Shown: positions 47,230 to 60,685, counted from the stretch's first letter. The stretch is DNA of 64,000 nt from Lunularia cruciata (GCA_948567375.1 OX419758.1:10607001-10671000), one strand, 5' to 3'. Translations and numbers: made by a program. The notes: generated by a model not told the origin, from the sequence alone.

Positions 47230-47703
47230 CACGTGTAATTTTGCAATTCAACTGCCGCGTTTCTTTCTTTCTTTCTCTCCCTCCCTGGTTCTTCTCTCGC
47301 TCCGGTTTTGGGTTATTACCTCTTCGTGGTCGAGTGTGGTGGTTCTTACGGACGACTAACGAGAAGTGCCTGGCTGGTGCCACATTTGGGATACCTCAGG
47401 GACGGTTGCCATCGTCTTTGGCACCCGCATTGCCGAGGGAGGGTAGTGATCAGGGTGCTTTCTTCCGCTGGAGTTTGTAGTCCTCCAAAACCGCGAGGCA
47501 ATCGCTCTGTAAAGGATTTCTCTATCTCGTTGTGTTCAAAAGGGGACGAAGGACTTGTGGTTCTTACCCGGGGTTTGAATTTGCAGCGCAGCAAATAAGT
47601 TCGTGTGGTTTTCGGTCGTTCGTGTACCGATTCGGTTTGTTGGTCAGACTTTTGGTGGGGAGGAATTTGGGGAAGGGGGGAAGAGGGTCAGGAGATCAAG
47701 AGG
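47230..47703 (+). promoter_or_regulatory. Likely 5' leader of SGT1
   Basis: A pyrimidine-rich tract (TTTCTTTCTTTCTTTCTCTC, about 47262-47290) followed by G-rich DNA precedes the SGT1 start. Such CT tracts are common near plant transcription starts. No clear TATA box was seen, so the start site is not placed. Confidence 0.35.
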
Positions 47704-50700
47704 ATGGCCGAGCTGGAGAGGAAAGCACAGGAACTGGAGACGAGAGCACAAAAAGCGATTGTTGACAAGGAGTACAATCTAGCTGTGAGTCTGTGCAGCG
47801 AGGCCATCGATTTGCATCCTTCAAATCCTGCTGACCTCTACAACAGCCGTGCACTCGCGCATATTCTATTGGAGAATTACACCGGTGAGTATGTTACATG
47901 CTCCTGGCAGATTTCGGTCTGGAACAACTTATCGCCCGATCGTACTTCCCGGGATTAGCTTTACCTGTTAGTGTTTTTCTTTATAAGGAGTGTTTTTAAT
48001 CAGCTTGGTTCCTCATGGTTGTGTAACTTAAGATTCAGGTCATATTTAGCTTAAGCTTTGTAACTGAAGAGTCAGATCGTATCTAGACAATTGACTAATT
48101 TTCTGGGAAGTTTGATATCGTTGGTCCACCGATAAACCACAGAGCTTTCCCCTTTGGAGTGATTCTCAATGTGAGACTTCTTCAGTTATGGTTGAGATCT
48201 TCCTATTCAGACATAGGAGAATATTTGGGTGTTTTGAACATTTGTACACGTCTGCGAAGGCGCTTCCGACGCGAGTAGGGGTTGTACCGCATACCGTAAT
48301 GACTTGATACTTTGATTTGTTCAGATGCCGTTGCCGACGCAAACAAAGCTATTGAGCTCGACCCCAGCTCAGTCACAGCACATCTCCAAAAGGGGTAAGT
48401 TCACCCCTTGCAGTGTCGGTCTTTGAGTATCTTGCGATTCTCAGTTTACATTTTGGAAGTACACAAAATCGCCCACGAATATAAATCTTTAGATTACCTG
48501 GCCTAGAATCTGAACTGATGGAGAATTGATACTGATACTTCTGGTGCTCCTCAGTGATGCTTGCTTCGGTTTGGAGGAGTTTCAAACGGCTAAGGCTGCC
48601 GTGGAAGCAGGTTTAGCAGTGGATCCTGACCACGGACAACTGAAGACACTGCTTGGGGAAATTGAAGCTAAATTGAGAGGTAAGACGAGAGCTTGATGTA
48701 GTTGGTAGGTAGAATTAAATTTGTAAAGCGGGTCATGTGTAAAATTTATAAGCCTGTGCTTAAAGAGCTTATATAAGCAATGTCTTTTAAGAGGAATGTC
48801 TATGCTTCTGTAACTATTTTCAAGGCTTCCTACAGGTTTTTCCTCCTCTACTCTGTGAAAAATTATTTCGGGTTGAATTATGTAAGTGAGAAGCTATACG
48901 GTCACAAGTATCCTCAGACAGGTGCTAGAGGTTGGGCTCTCTGAATTAGTGTAATAGGGAGTAACTGGTCCAGATTCCCTGAGCTTGGTGGTCAATTGAC
49001 CCAAGGATAGTGACCGATTCTATCTGTTGCTTTTCCACAGAAGAAGCTGCAGCAGCTCAACAAGACGTAGCACGCTCATCTGAATCCACTCCGGTGGACA
49101 AGGTGAAGGAAGCACCTGTAGGTCAGGTAGACGCCACGCCCATGGAGACGGCAAATGATGATGAAGACACTGTGGACGTAACCCCCGTTGCCAATTCCAC
49201 TCCAACGGAACCTCCTAAACCGAAATACAGGTTAGACCAATTATTGCGTCTATGCTTGCAAACCTTTTTGTAGTAGCTTCATTCAATCGGCTTTGCTCGG
49301 CTTACTGTACTCTAGTGTCAAGTTTTAAGTACGACGATCAAGGCTTATACAGTGTTAACGGGTTCACTCAAGTGTCTCTTGTCCGGTTCCGGCTTGCAGA
49401 CATGAATATTATCAAAGTTCAAACGCCGTTGTTGTCACTGTTTTCGCCAAAAACGTTCGGCATGAGCAACTCGCTGTCGAATTTGGAGCACAAGCTGTAA
49501 GACCCTAACCTCGCACATTTTCTTCCAATCGTTCTTTTAGTCCTATTTGACTCGTGAGCTCGAGTTTAATCGGCAAGGAAAAATACTGTAGAAACACGAG
49601 TAGAATGAATCGATTAACCTGAAAGAACCCCTAAGTCGGGATTATATAGATACAGAGCACTCATCAAGTGGATTGAAGGCTGTGCTAATAGGTTGGCACG
49701 GAGACACTAACCAGCGCCTATTTTAACAGGTCTTAACTAGCACTAACATATCTTGTAGTAACTGTTATGTTATGATAGGTACAAGTTTCCAACAGAGGCA
49801 TGTTAATATGCTTGACTAATCCGACACACTAGTTTTGTACAAATGAGATCATTATCATGCTAGTCTAACAAATACGTCATCATGACATACGCATCGTTGC
49901 ATGTTATTGTGAATGTCTTTCTCTAGCTTTCTCTGGTTATCGAATTTCCTGGGGAGGAGCCGTACGATCTGCGGATTCGACTTTTTGGGAAGGTAAACCT
50001 ATCTTTTTAAGCCATTATTTTGGAGTTGCAAGGGCTGCAAATTGAATTTCTTGTTATCCTTGCAACGTAAGCCGGAAGTCACTGAAGGTTTACTAAAAAA
50101 CTTGTGATTAGTTTGCATACCCTTTCGTTTGGAACCCAGTTAACTGCAATTCATATTCCTATCTATGCAGATTAAAACCGACGCGTGCAAGTGCAATCTG
50201 TTTCCTACCAAGATTGAAATCAAACTAGCTAAGGCGGAACCGATATCGTGGCAAGCATTAGAATACGACCCTAAGCTAGTCGTGCATCCTACTCCCAAGA
50301 TTGGTGTGTGAAGCCATCCACAGCGGGTTGCTATCTTAAATGATATAACATGTACCTTTTTGTTCATTATAGAGAGGAATGGAATAGATTGAAGATAGTT
50401 CATGGTACTCCATTGTTGGGTTAGGTTGATCATAGGTAAGCTGTTTAGTAGAAAGGTTCTTTAAGTGCCAACAATCGCATAAAATATATGTGGTTCAACT
50501 TACTTTCCCTTGCAGAACCAAGGCCATATCCTACCAGTAGCAAGACTGGGAGAACAGATTGGGACAAGCTTGAGGCGCAGGTGAAAAGGGAGGTATGGAC
50601 CTCAGTTTCAACATTTTTATCGGTGTGATAAACATAAAACTTGCTCAACACGCTCAAGGATTAAAGCATTCTCCCGGAGAAATATGACAGTCCTGTGTTA

Positions 50701-51078
50701 TTGATGTCTCATTGCAGGAAAAGGAAGAAAAGCTGGAAGGTGATGCCGCTCTAAACAAGTTGTTCCAGGACATATACAAGGACGCAGATGAAGATACGCG
50801 TCGAGCCATGAACAAATCCTTTGTACGTCGTTTCCATCACGTAGTTCTGAATAAGGCAATTTATCGATGACTGTTGCCAGAGGTAGTTCGCTGCTTACGT
50901 CGTAACGTCTGTAAACTCTTACTCGCTCCGTATATGTAACTTCTAATAAACCTTGTTTCGTGTGTGTCAGGTGGAATCTAACGGTACTGTGTTGTCGACA
51001 AACTGGAAAGAGGTAGGCAACAAGGAGGTAGATAAGAGTCCGCCAAAGGGTATGGAGGTCAAGAAGTGGGAGCAATGA
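47704..51078 (+). CDS. SGT1: SGT1 co-chaperone
   Basis: SGT1 is an adaptor between HSP90, RAR1/CHORD proteins, NLR immune receptors and SCF ubiquitin ligases, in cytosol and nucleus. Ten coding exons were traced by GT-AG junctions in one frame: 47704-47884, 48325-48394, 48555-48679, 49041-49230, 49400-49496, 49927-49992, 50171-50303, 50516-50592, 50718-50822 and 50971-51078 (1152 bp, 383 aa, near the family's usual length). Domains in order: a TPR-like region (residues about 1-120, with [16 protein letters not shown]), an acidic variable linker (about 125-185), a CS domain (about 188-275, with VVVTVFAKN and [17 protein letters not shown]) and an SGS domain (about 300-383, ending [12 protein letters not shown]). 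The ATG lies at the start of the TPR, in a G/A-rich leader. It converges on the CAF gene. Identity is secure; transcript ends are not seen. Confidence 0.97.
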
Positions 51079-52943
51079 GTCGCAGACTCCGGGGAATTAG
51101 ATCATTATTCCTTCTTGTACTTGGGTGCAATGCTGTCCTTTACAAAGAAATGTGGATCGCGGGCCAGTTTTGGTGTGAGAGGTGGATCCCTTGTACATAA
51201 GACTGGAGGCTTGGTGTTTTATTCTTAGGGCGATGTATTGTGATCTACGTCTGTGTAAATTCATCGTTAGTGGTTTCCATAGATGAACGTCCGTCTCTCC
51301 TCCAAGGAGCATCATCTAAGTGGAGACTGTAGAGTGGGAGCATTCATAACATACGTTTGGAACTTTTCTCCGTGTTCATCTCAATGATATATAGAGCATT
51401 GCCAAATAATTCTGTTCGGGATGGAAGCAAGAAGATGGTTGTCTTACTGCAGACCTGGGATTCGCATTCAACAGAAATCTACTGCCTTGGATACGAGGTA
51501 TCCACCGTTCCTTCTACTAGTTGCAAAGTGCCGCTTTTCACAACTCAGATCGGTGTGCCTCTGAACTCCAATGTAACGAAATGACTTACCATGACAACGA
51601 ATGGGAATATATCAATCCCTTCCCTGAACTCTCTACGGGCGCTTTCATTCCTTGTCAATATTCCGTGTGGTTCTGTTACTTTTTGCCTTGGTTTTCACCT
51701 TGTCCCGTCTTCGATCGTGGGCACTACGAACTGCTTCCAAATTTCAGAACGTAATGCCCGGTGTAGTCCGAAGATGACCAATAAAAGTTGAAGGAGAATG
51801 GATAAAGTGTGAGTCCAGATAGCATGTCACTGGTACTCTAGTGTGGACAAGAGAGCATATATGAGCAAAGATTGTCTCTCAGCAAATTACGTGCCGAACC
51901 TCGAGTCTAGAAATCCAGCCAAGATAGCCACGCATCACAATCGATTGATGTTAGTGTAAGTATTTCCGAAATATCTTTTGGTTTCGTGAAATGAGGTTGG
52001 GAAACATCCTTAAAGCCCTGGATTTTACTTAAAATCTCTGGTCCAGACTCAGAAGGCAGATGATTTTACCCATCAAATTCACCAATTAAATAGACCTGGA
52101 TCAGGGAGTTGCAAGTTTATAACGGACTGAACTGAAGCGCACTCGTTCGATTAATTCAAAATACTCATCTCAAGTTTCAGCTAAATAATGGGTCATAGTT
52201 GATGTAAATCATGTGAATAGGTAATATTCCAGATTCTATCACGTTTCTTTACGCCACTGTCTGTGACGCCCTAAACAATGCTGGCTTTGCACATGCGGAT
52301 GCCTAGAGCCAGAAGAAAACTTGCAGAGTGCAGCAACATCCATTTATCGTCTCATTTCAATCTTCAGGTTTTCCTCGATTTCTCACAACAAAAAGTTGCT
52401 AGATACAAATCATCGTCATTGCGGTTCAAAGGAGAGTTCTGTCATTAAAGAAATCAACTGTACTTATCAAGTGGTAAAATGCCTTGTATGATAACAGTGT
52501 ATGGACATGGCAAAGTGATATGAACCTGAAGATAATTACTAGCACCTCGGATTTGATGATTTTCAGGATCAACATGGTGTTTTACTAGAAGGCAGGGTGA
52601 CGCGCTTCTTGTAGCCTTAAAGTAACTACACCCGTTCATCTCGTGTAGTGTCGCCCACACTTTAAATGGAATTTATGCCAAATGATTTTGCTCTAAGCTA
52701 TTGCCGTGTCCCACAATATTATGGGTGATAAAGATCACAAGGAAATCACAAGAATAGACCCACTACTAGTTCGGGCAACCTCCTCAAATGAGAGTTTTCC
52801 ACAGAGCTTGGAAACCACACTTCTTAATCAACCACACAATGCATGTGGTTATAGGTAGGACCGATTCAAGAGTCTACCACAAAGAACTTTGTTCAAGATC
52901 TTTCACAGAGTGGGAAAAGAACATTCAACTTTGATTTGTCTCA
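51079..52943. other. Convergent intergenic region between SGT1 and the CAF gene
   Basis: It holds the 3' untranslated regions of the two converging genes. An AATAAA lies at about 51779 on the plus strand. No further gene was supported, and no repeat was seen. Confidence 0.5.
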
Positions 52944-55665
52944 CTAGTGACCTAACAATTTGGCCAACTCATCCAACGCAAGGCCCCCAGCAGGTGGTGC
53001 ATCAAATGGGGATGCGCTCGGAATCTGGTCAGGTTGTTTCTTCTCCTCTCCTTCAAGTCTTAAGTCAAACTCTATATCATCACCAAATCCTGGAACCTTG
53101 GTGGATTCTGACAGTTCTGCAGCCTTTTTGAAGACAACATCTGGGTCTATTGACTCTGTATCCAACTGTACGGCGTGCCCCTCTTCGACTGCCTGCTGGA
53201 AAAGTATATCGACCTCATCCATTATCGCCTCCTTAGAAGGGTCTACATCTACCGGAAGAGCATCATTGGCCACAGCCAACTCCTGTTCATTTGAGGGAGA
53301 AGCATCAACGGTCTTTGCAGACTTCCCTCTGTACATAATAATCTGTTCTTTCTCAAAAGAAAGAAGTATACACGGTACCAACTCCTGGAAACACATACAC
53401 CAGCGTTAGTTAGCTATCCAACGTAACATCTCAACCTCTGTACGCTGATGTGCTTCAAGACAAAGAAACGCAGAAACATGTCACGGCATAATACTCCAAG
53501 AAATGTCCCAATTCAAAGACATTGACAAGGCATCATCTTGCTTATAAAGAACCTTCAATTTGGCACCGATCTTTTTGTAGTCGCTGGGATTCAACCCGGT
53601 ACAGTCCACTCTTACAATCTCATCCACCTTGAACTGCGCCCGGACTTCCTTTACAAGGTTCATATACACTCCATTCTTTGCTGCAGACACCAATTTGAGG
53701 TTAAAAAATATCAAACGGGCAGATGTAATACCCGAGGACATAGTTAATATCAGAAACTTGAAGATTTAGAAGCAACCTTCATGCTATAAGCAGATGCTAG
53801 GAAGCCTGCCCTGTAGCAGTTATGACTTACTTTTGCAGCTTGTTCAAAATGAGAACGTACGTTTCATAACGATGACACTATGTCCTGACGGTTTTATAGT
53901 AAAGCTAAGCAACAGAAAGAAATAACTCACAAAGCTTGCAAAGAGGTTCCACTCTTCTTCCTTTGCCGCGTAGCAATTTAGCTTCTTCTTCCGTTAAACC
54001 CTCAGGGACTGGTAATATAAGCTTCGGGTAGATAGGTGCAGGAGGCTTCCACAACATAAGTGGAAATTGAGGCCTGGTCTTATAATTGTAGTTTCGACCT
54101 CGAAATAGATAAACTGTCCCGCCGTTCCGTTGAATGACAACCCCTCCAGTTTTATCCTAGAAGCATCACAAGCAGATAATTCGCGAGTATCAGATGCATG
54201 GCTAACCAGATAAGTTCTCTTGCAGGTAGCAACTGCTTTACGATTTAGAACACATGTCAACCATGGATACTTAGAAACCATCACTTGAACCTCTCCGACT
54301 TTTCAGAGCCCACACACACCTTCACCTGCGGTTAGTTGAACAGGACAACATGACGTACCTCAAGTACACGAACAACGTTATCCATGTCCACTGTTGGTAC
54401 CCCCTTGCATTTGATCTTGCAGCAGACACTCCTTTTCCAGTGTGTATGGATAACTTCGAGCATGTTGTGTGTTAACCCATCCCTTCCTGCATCAGGACGA
54501 TTGTGTCATCCATTTATTACTAGAGAAACAGATTTCCAGTTTGTCACTCTCTCAATATCTGAACATACATAACGCAAGTACTACCATATATAACATGAAA
54601 TATAACAATAAAGGAGACAACTGTGGTACCTAGATTGACCTGCTTTTGCTGCTTGATGCAGCTCTCAACGAGCTCTTTAACTTCTTCTCCTGTAAGAGGC
54701 TCTCCAAGGATCTCCTCTCTCGTCTTTCCTTCCTTGGGACCCTCCCCTGGTGGAAAGGGACCCGGCTTTTGCACGTACTTGACCCCTTTCTTGGTCGGAG
54801 GAGGATTGAAAGAATCAAATTCAGGAACTTTTTTCCTTTGAGGTTTCAGAGGAGCACTACCTGTCCAAGGGCGTGCAACCATATCTTGAGGACCGAACGG
54901 CGAGTAGGGAGTTTCTCTGAACCCAAGAATTGGTGCCTTCGGTACTTCACTGTAGCTGAATTGATACTGCTCCATCCACCCGGGCAATTTCTCAATGCCA
55001 TCTGGATTCTTCCGGGCATCAAAGGCCGTCTTGGACGGAAATTCAGATGTTAATGAATTTTCCGTATCAGATCCAGGCTCATCCTCAGAGTCATCCAACT
55101 CGCGAGGTGCATCATAAGGAGAATTAGTAGGAGGACGAGCAGGACTTCTAATGTCCGACATAGGTCTCCTGAAAGCTTTCTTTTGAGTCCTCTGATACTT
55201 AGCTGGTGCATTTGTCGATAAATTTCTAATGGATTTGGAGTACTTTGAAAATTTCCCAGGTATGGAGGGAGGAGAAGGCTCTGACCGAGAACCAACTGAC
55301 CTAAACTCTCCATAATTGGGGTTCTCTCTATTCCTCTCACCTACAACATATCTTCCAGGTCGACCGGTGAATGGAGCAGGGGAAGAAGGAGGAGAAGAAG
55401 AAGGAGAAGAAGAAAAAGATCCATTAGAAAAAGGGTTTAGGGATGAATCTGAGAGTAATTTTTCTGAAAGGAGGGAAGACTGAGAGCTGGGGTTTACAGG
55501 GCTGGCAACTGATTTTGCTTCAGAATCGTTGGACGATGAGGTATCCGAACACCATGCAATGCGAGCCAAAGAAAATCTACGAGAAAAAGAGTTAGAGAAC
55601 TGGAACGAGAGCCGCGAAGGAGAGTTCCTGAACACTACGGCCTGCATTGGTGCAATACGTAGCAT
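52944..55665 (-). CDS. CRS2-associated factor (CAF)-like CRM-domain intron splicing protein
   Basis: CAF proteins bind organelle group II introns together with the peptidyl-tRNA-hydrolase-like CRS2 and promote splicing, in chloroplasts (CAF1/CAF2) or mitochondria (mCSF1 type). Five coding exons join in one frame: 55665-54630, 54486-54359, 54156-53931, 53680-53553 and 53384-52944 (1959 bp, 652 aa). Residues 1-50 are Arg/Ser-rich without acids, fitting a transit peptide. About 50-260 is a Ser/Pro-rich linker. The CAF signature [14 protein letters not shown] and RPWTG follow (about 285-320). The first CRM domain includes [20 protein letters not shown] and [19 protein letters not shown]; the second spans [10 protein letters not shown] to IIMYRGK. 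An acidic tail ends at LAKLLGH. The ATG at 55665 (MLRIAP) was preferred over the longer open frame to 55788 because the transit-like segment starts there. Chloroplast versus mitochondrial subtype is not decided. Confidence 0.92.
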
Positions 55666-56055
55666 TTTCCACCTTTGATGTCTAAACCCCCAAACCCTAC
55701 AAATTCTCCCGTCGCCTTCCTTCAACCCCCGGCTCCACCATAAGAAGACCTGCAGCGGAAAACACCACACTGTTGTTCCTCTTGGCACACATCACAGTAG
55801 CAGTAGCTACTGAATCGCAACTTGCGATCAATTGAGTCTATCGTCTTGTATAACGCCTTAAGCTTTTGATTCACAGATGACGGCTCTTTGGTCTCGGAAC
55901 TCTGGAGATTGCAAATTCCTAGAGACAAGCAGTCGGCCATCATCCACATTGAAAAAGTTCTGGACTGCGTTAGGCAGCTCTGATTCGGGAATCTTGGGAG
56001 CAGCGCTAAATCTCAAAACGTTTAGATAAAACCTTTTTGTGATTGTCTCTCACAA

Positions 56056-56137
56056 GCGGACGTGCCGGAGTGGTTAACGGGATTGACTCGAAATCAATTG
56101 GGCTATGCCCGCGCAGGTTCGAATCCTGCCGTCCGCG
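56056..56137 (+). tRNA. trnS-CGA: tRNA-Ser (anticodon CGA)
   Basis: This 82-nt class II tRNA reads UCG codons. The acceptor arms GCGGACG and CGTCCGC pair perfectly. The anticodon stem ATTGA/TCAAT encloses CTCGAAA. A long variable arm (GGGCTATGCCCGC region) marks the serine type. The B box GGTTCGAATCC is at 56116-56126 and the A box lies near the start (GCCGGAGTGG). No CCA is encoded, as in nuclear genes. It lies 390 bp from the CAF start codon and points the opposite way. Confidence 0.97.
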
Positions 56138-56139
56138 CC

Positions 56140-56143
56140 TTTT
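56140..56143 (+). terminator. RNA polymerase III terminator of the tRNA-Ser
   Basis: A TTTT run starts three bases after the mature 3' end, the standard Pol III stop signal. Confidence 0.85.
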
Positions 56144-59100
56144 GATGAGAAAAATGAGCCTTTTCCCCCATATCAAATGTTCAATAGGCGATGGTGAAGC
56201 CACTGCCCCTGCCTGGTTGGGGCCAGCTAACTACTAGCCACTGGAAGGTCATTACAGAAGGAGAACAAGAAGTTGTTATAATTCTCCAAGAGCTTTCCAG
56301 TATGCAAGCTTTCCTAATACACCATGCGGCGTCTATAAAGCGTGGATTTGTCTTGTCAATTAGACAATCCGCCTGGACTCATAAATTGCAAAAGGTTTAT
56401 GACAAGGGTGAGTAGTTCTTACTTCATATTCAATGGCGTTCTGCAGATGTACTTGTCTTTTCGATCGATGGTGTACCGCGGATGTGCTGTAACTGCCGTA
56501 ATTAAGTCCGCGAAGTGTATTCTTGAGGTTGTACAATAGTGGTTACATAAATAGTTTCGATGGATGTCTACTGGCGTAAATAACAATCTTTGTAATATTT
56601 TTTTAGTGAATTTGGTAACTCGCCAATGAACTGAGCTAATAACTGAAGGCACTGTAATTTCTCATACGGAAATCAGTGTAGTTTACATTCATTTCTATAA
56701 ATGAACCTCCACTATGAAATAAATATTAAATCACATAGATGACTTGGATGACAAATTGGACTACCATAAATCCTTATTATATTTGAAAATCAACGCTTAC
56801 CAACAATAAACAGCAATGGATACCAACGACCGCCAACCAGACATTCTTTTGAATTTTTTAAAGGATTTTTTATTTTATTTCAAAATATTTTAAATTAAAT
56901 TAAATTAAAATTAGTTAATAATTTATAGAAATATAATGCAAAATATATTTTATTTTCTATGAAATATCAATTATAAAATTTATATTTAAAAAAATATTAT
57001 TTTAGATTATAAATTATAATAATAATGCAATCCACAATTTTCGACATCAATTATTAAAACACTAAATGAGAATTATTTAGAAAATTTACTAAATAACATA
57101 TAATTTCTAATAACATTTATAAGATGTTCGTAAAATTTACATAGGCTTTTACAAAATACATTTGGGTATATTCTTAATTTTTATTTAAATTTAAATTTGT
57201 ATTAAAATTTATTAAAATTCATTGTTTTCATTCTCAAAGGGGTGGCGCTGGAAGGTACTCGAGAGCGCCACCCTACCTTTCCTTCTGTTGCTAGTTGGCT
57301 ATTAAAAATTATACGTTACTTAGTAAGTTATTTATTAAACCCTCTAAATATAAGCTTTACTCTCGATCTTCACTATGCTCGATCGATAACCAAATACTTG
57401 CCAGAGTTTTCTGAATGAAGGAAGTTCTACCAACTTGGAAATAGCTGATACTGATCACTATTACTAGTCGACGTGAAACATCATAACATACCAAGTAACT
57501 CATAGATGGTTTATGTTATATCAAGCTTGGGTACATGAGACAAAGTTCTCACAAGAGCAAACTTTTGGGCTATGGGGCCATGAAGACTCCAAACCGTTTA
57601 TATAATAAAACATTAGGTTAGTATTTCTAAATATCTTAACTTTTGGATCATGTAACTTTATTATGTTGGCAACCAAAATGTGAAAGCTTCAATTTGATCA
57701 AGAATCGAGTCGGCCGTGGGTTGTCCAATCAACCCATTTCAAACTTTCAGTGATGGCTGCTCACTTAAGTTTAATCTCTGATTTGATCAAGTGTGCATGC
57801 ACATATGCTTGTTCGTTCTGTAGAACATGCTACAATCATCCCCCCACTAACTGAGAAGCCTTCCGTGCAGCATTCATATTCTCCTTGTTTTCCACAGATA
57901 AGCTAGATTTGCGCCGCGAAGAGTACTTGCATCTTGTGATCTATGTTAATTGATTCGAGTATTACATCACGACAAAATGTGTGACTATTGCAAGTAAAGT
58001 AGTTTAAAACAATCTTATCTTTAAGACGTTGAAATTCTACTACAACTATGTACACTGATTACTACCACCTGTAGATCGCAAAGATTGATTCTGATGACTG
58101 AAAAGCCATAGATCTGTGTCGATAGTGTAGTAGAGTCCGAACTATGTGTCCTGGGTCTATTTGTTAAGACCTAACACAAATCGCTGTTTTGATCATTGAA
58201 GAAAACATTGCAAATCTTGCTCATGTGCGCCGGTGAGTACAGGCGACACCATGTATACAACAGTTTTGACGCTCCCTGACTGGGAAAAGGATGTTACGTT
58301 TGAATTGCTGGCAAGTGAACCAATCCGGTAAGATTTTGTAGTTCAATGTCTGTTAACGAAGGGTAATCAGGCATGTAAGAAGGCTGTATAGCCTCAGTCA
58401 ATAGTTCACCTTTCACCTGTTTCAAGGTTAGTGTAGATTTTGAAGAGTTGTAAATTTGGCCGGGATTATAGAAAGCCTTGAAAATCAGTTTCTGAGAAGT
58501 CTTTCTCTTGACGATTAGGTACGCAAGGAAGTTAAAAACCTCATGACATCATAGAATCAGCATTATGTGGAGATGGAAACCAAGATATGAGTGTGTGTGA
58601 AATTCACGCCCCCAATACTTTACGATAAGATATGTATCAAAACCACGCGCAAAGCACCGACGCGATTACAGACACAATAACTAGCTTGATTCACTCCCTA
58701 GTTTAATCTGCCTGCAGCAATACAGGAGATTACAACAGTGCAAAGGACTGCTATAATCTAGCAGTCCGACTATTTAGCTGAAAAGATTCCAGAGCTTCAT
58801 GCATGTACAAAGTTTTGACTGTCACCAGACGTATTTTGAATAGTAATTGAACTGTTTGTTCACTCCGAGACAAGGTATCCAGCCACAGCGACTAGCATCT
58901 GGAATCGAAGGATTCATTCATGACCACTGAGTGATGTGTACGAGAGTGTCGAGTCTCAAGGACAACCTTTCCAACTCAAAAGACTGCATGCACTGCTTGC
59001 TTGACTTTCGGGTTAAAGAAGTTGTACCCGGTTCCTTTGGTAGCCTTTACATGTAAATTGTGATAGACTTTATATGGTTGTTATATGAGAAAAGCCGATC

Positions 59101-60685
59101 CAAGATGCTTTTGTGTTGGACGAGGCCTCTACGATCAACTGCCTGCCAACAAAGCAGCATATTTAAAGAATTATGTTCTGTGCTGATAATTCCAGTCTCA
59201 ATAGAGCGTTACAAATCACCCCTGGCTAGCGGTGGCCATATTTCTTTCCACTGCTAAAGATCTGGAGCTTGTCCTCGAGATTTGACTCAATCTATGTGTG
59301 TTGACAATTCAGTGTCGGAGTCAGTATTGGACGCCGTATTCTTATCTCATTCATTGCTGAGGTGCTTGTTTGTAGGGCCTTATTACTTGGATCTTCTCGT
59401 GGTTGACTCCGAAATTTTGCGCTCGGGAGAAGGAGGGTAGATTGATACCATCCTAAGCTTATCTCTAATCTTTGGTGTACAGTTGCGGTATGACTTGTCT
59501 TCATCCCTTCTACTCCGGTAACTGCAGTATAGGTGTTTTCTTGGCTTCTAGTGGTCCATTTTCTTCGTCCTGTATCAAAAGGGAGTCATTTTTCCATCCC
59601 TTTGTACACCTCCATAGAAGACATTCAAGTGAGTCGTTTTACTCCGAACATGCATGATACCATCTGGAAGGTGCTAGCTAGATCACCGCTTGGAAAGACC
59701 GAGCATGCAAGACTACGATGTGTCAGTGAAGGGGAAGTATGATGAAGCATAAGAAGTGTGAATACACGAGAAATGGAAATCAGAGGTTGTAATAGACACC
59801 GTCCGCATTCTTTAAATCAATACCTCTGATACAACCGATGGGAACCATCGTGAAACTATACATCAAAACTGGCCATGAGCAAAAATATGTCGAAGCAAGT
59901 TTTTGACTTCTATACATTTGTGGAGAACCCTTCTCCAGAATCTCTAGTCGATGCTAGGAGAGCCCTTCTCTAAGTTTACAGTTTCGCAAGAGAGTTTCGG
60001 TCAAAATTGCAAGTCTTGCTAGTAAGCGTAATCAGGTATTATTGTTCAGTTAGCGGTTCGTTAGTTCGAAGCTTTATTACTGAGAAACAGATGGTTTCAG
60101 TTGTTCACAATAGTTCGGAATGATCACCGATTATTACATCGACCGTGGTGGGTGTGGCTGACAAAGCTGGCTGGAGAGAAACAGATAAGATCGCAAGTGT
60201 CACATTTGAATCTCCTACGTACTCCGGTAAATCCTGTTCACAAGAACTAGTACATGCACTAAGGAAGTACTCCCAAGCGGCCAATCTAGACATAACGTAA
60301 TTCGCCCTTCAAGAAATATTGGTTCACCTTGAACTTTGGAATGTACACCTTTGCAACATCTTCTGTTTACAGCTATATATAATCTCTACAAGAACATGCA
60401 TCCCGTCCCAAAATTTCCTTCTTTGATTATATACAGATTGACCCAGCTACCAGATTCTTCAACCCATTTCCTCCCAGTTTTATCTTTAATCTTGTTGCCC
60501 CGGCCCCCCGATCCTCGATGCTGCTGGCGCTGCCGATCGGGGTTCGAGATGCAGCTAGGTGATGTGAAGTTGGTTCGAATTCCAGAGCAGGAAGTAGACG
60601 ACAAGAATGAGCTCTGGATTGAGCTCGTACAAGTACAGTAAAGTCCAGTCCAGTCTTCTGATGGGTTTGGAATTCTTACATTCGG
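56144..60685. other. Long intergenic region, no gene supported
   Basis: It contains an A+T-rich block and hairpin (listed separately) and otherwise unique-looking DNA. One exon-like stretch (MYTTVLTLPDWEK, about 58251-58329, followed by GTAAGA) has no partner exon and is left uncalled. The right end (60.3-60.68 kb) is probably the 3' untranslated region of the gene at 60686-61648. Confidence 0.45.
56820..57294. repeat. A+T-rich block ending in a G+C-rich hairpin and CTAGT
   Basis: 56860-57235 is almost only A and T. It ends abruptly at GGGTGGCGCT (57240-57249), whose exact complement is at 57264-57273 with a 14-base loop. CTAGT follows 17 bases later (about 57291-57295). A 3' hairpin followed by CTRR-T is the signature of a Helitron end, here with a longer spacer than usual. 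A non-autonomous rolling-circle element is possible but unproven, since no partner copy is in this window. Confidence 0.4.

Noticed and set aside
47102-47383. Minus-strand basic frame in front of SGT1
   Set aside because: It overlaps the CT-rich leader of SGT1, and its Arg/Lys/Glu bias is what the complement of that tract encodes.
51357-51791. Short plus-strand frames downstream of SGT1
   Set aside because: They have no domain character and lie in the expected 3' untranslated or intergenic stretch.
55380-55430. GAAGAAGGAG microsatellite
   Set aside because: It is the Ser/Pro-rich linker of the CAF gene read on the opposite strand, so it is coding low complexity.
58251-58340. Exon-like MYTTVLTLPDWEK stretch followed by GTAAGA
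   Set aside because: A single short frame with no partner exon, homologue or acceptor could be chance.
60336-60641. Plus-strand frame ending KNELWIELVQVQ
   Set aside because: It lies in the probable 3' untranslated region of the minus-strand gene at 60686, with no domain and no splice support.
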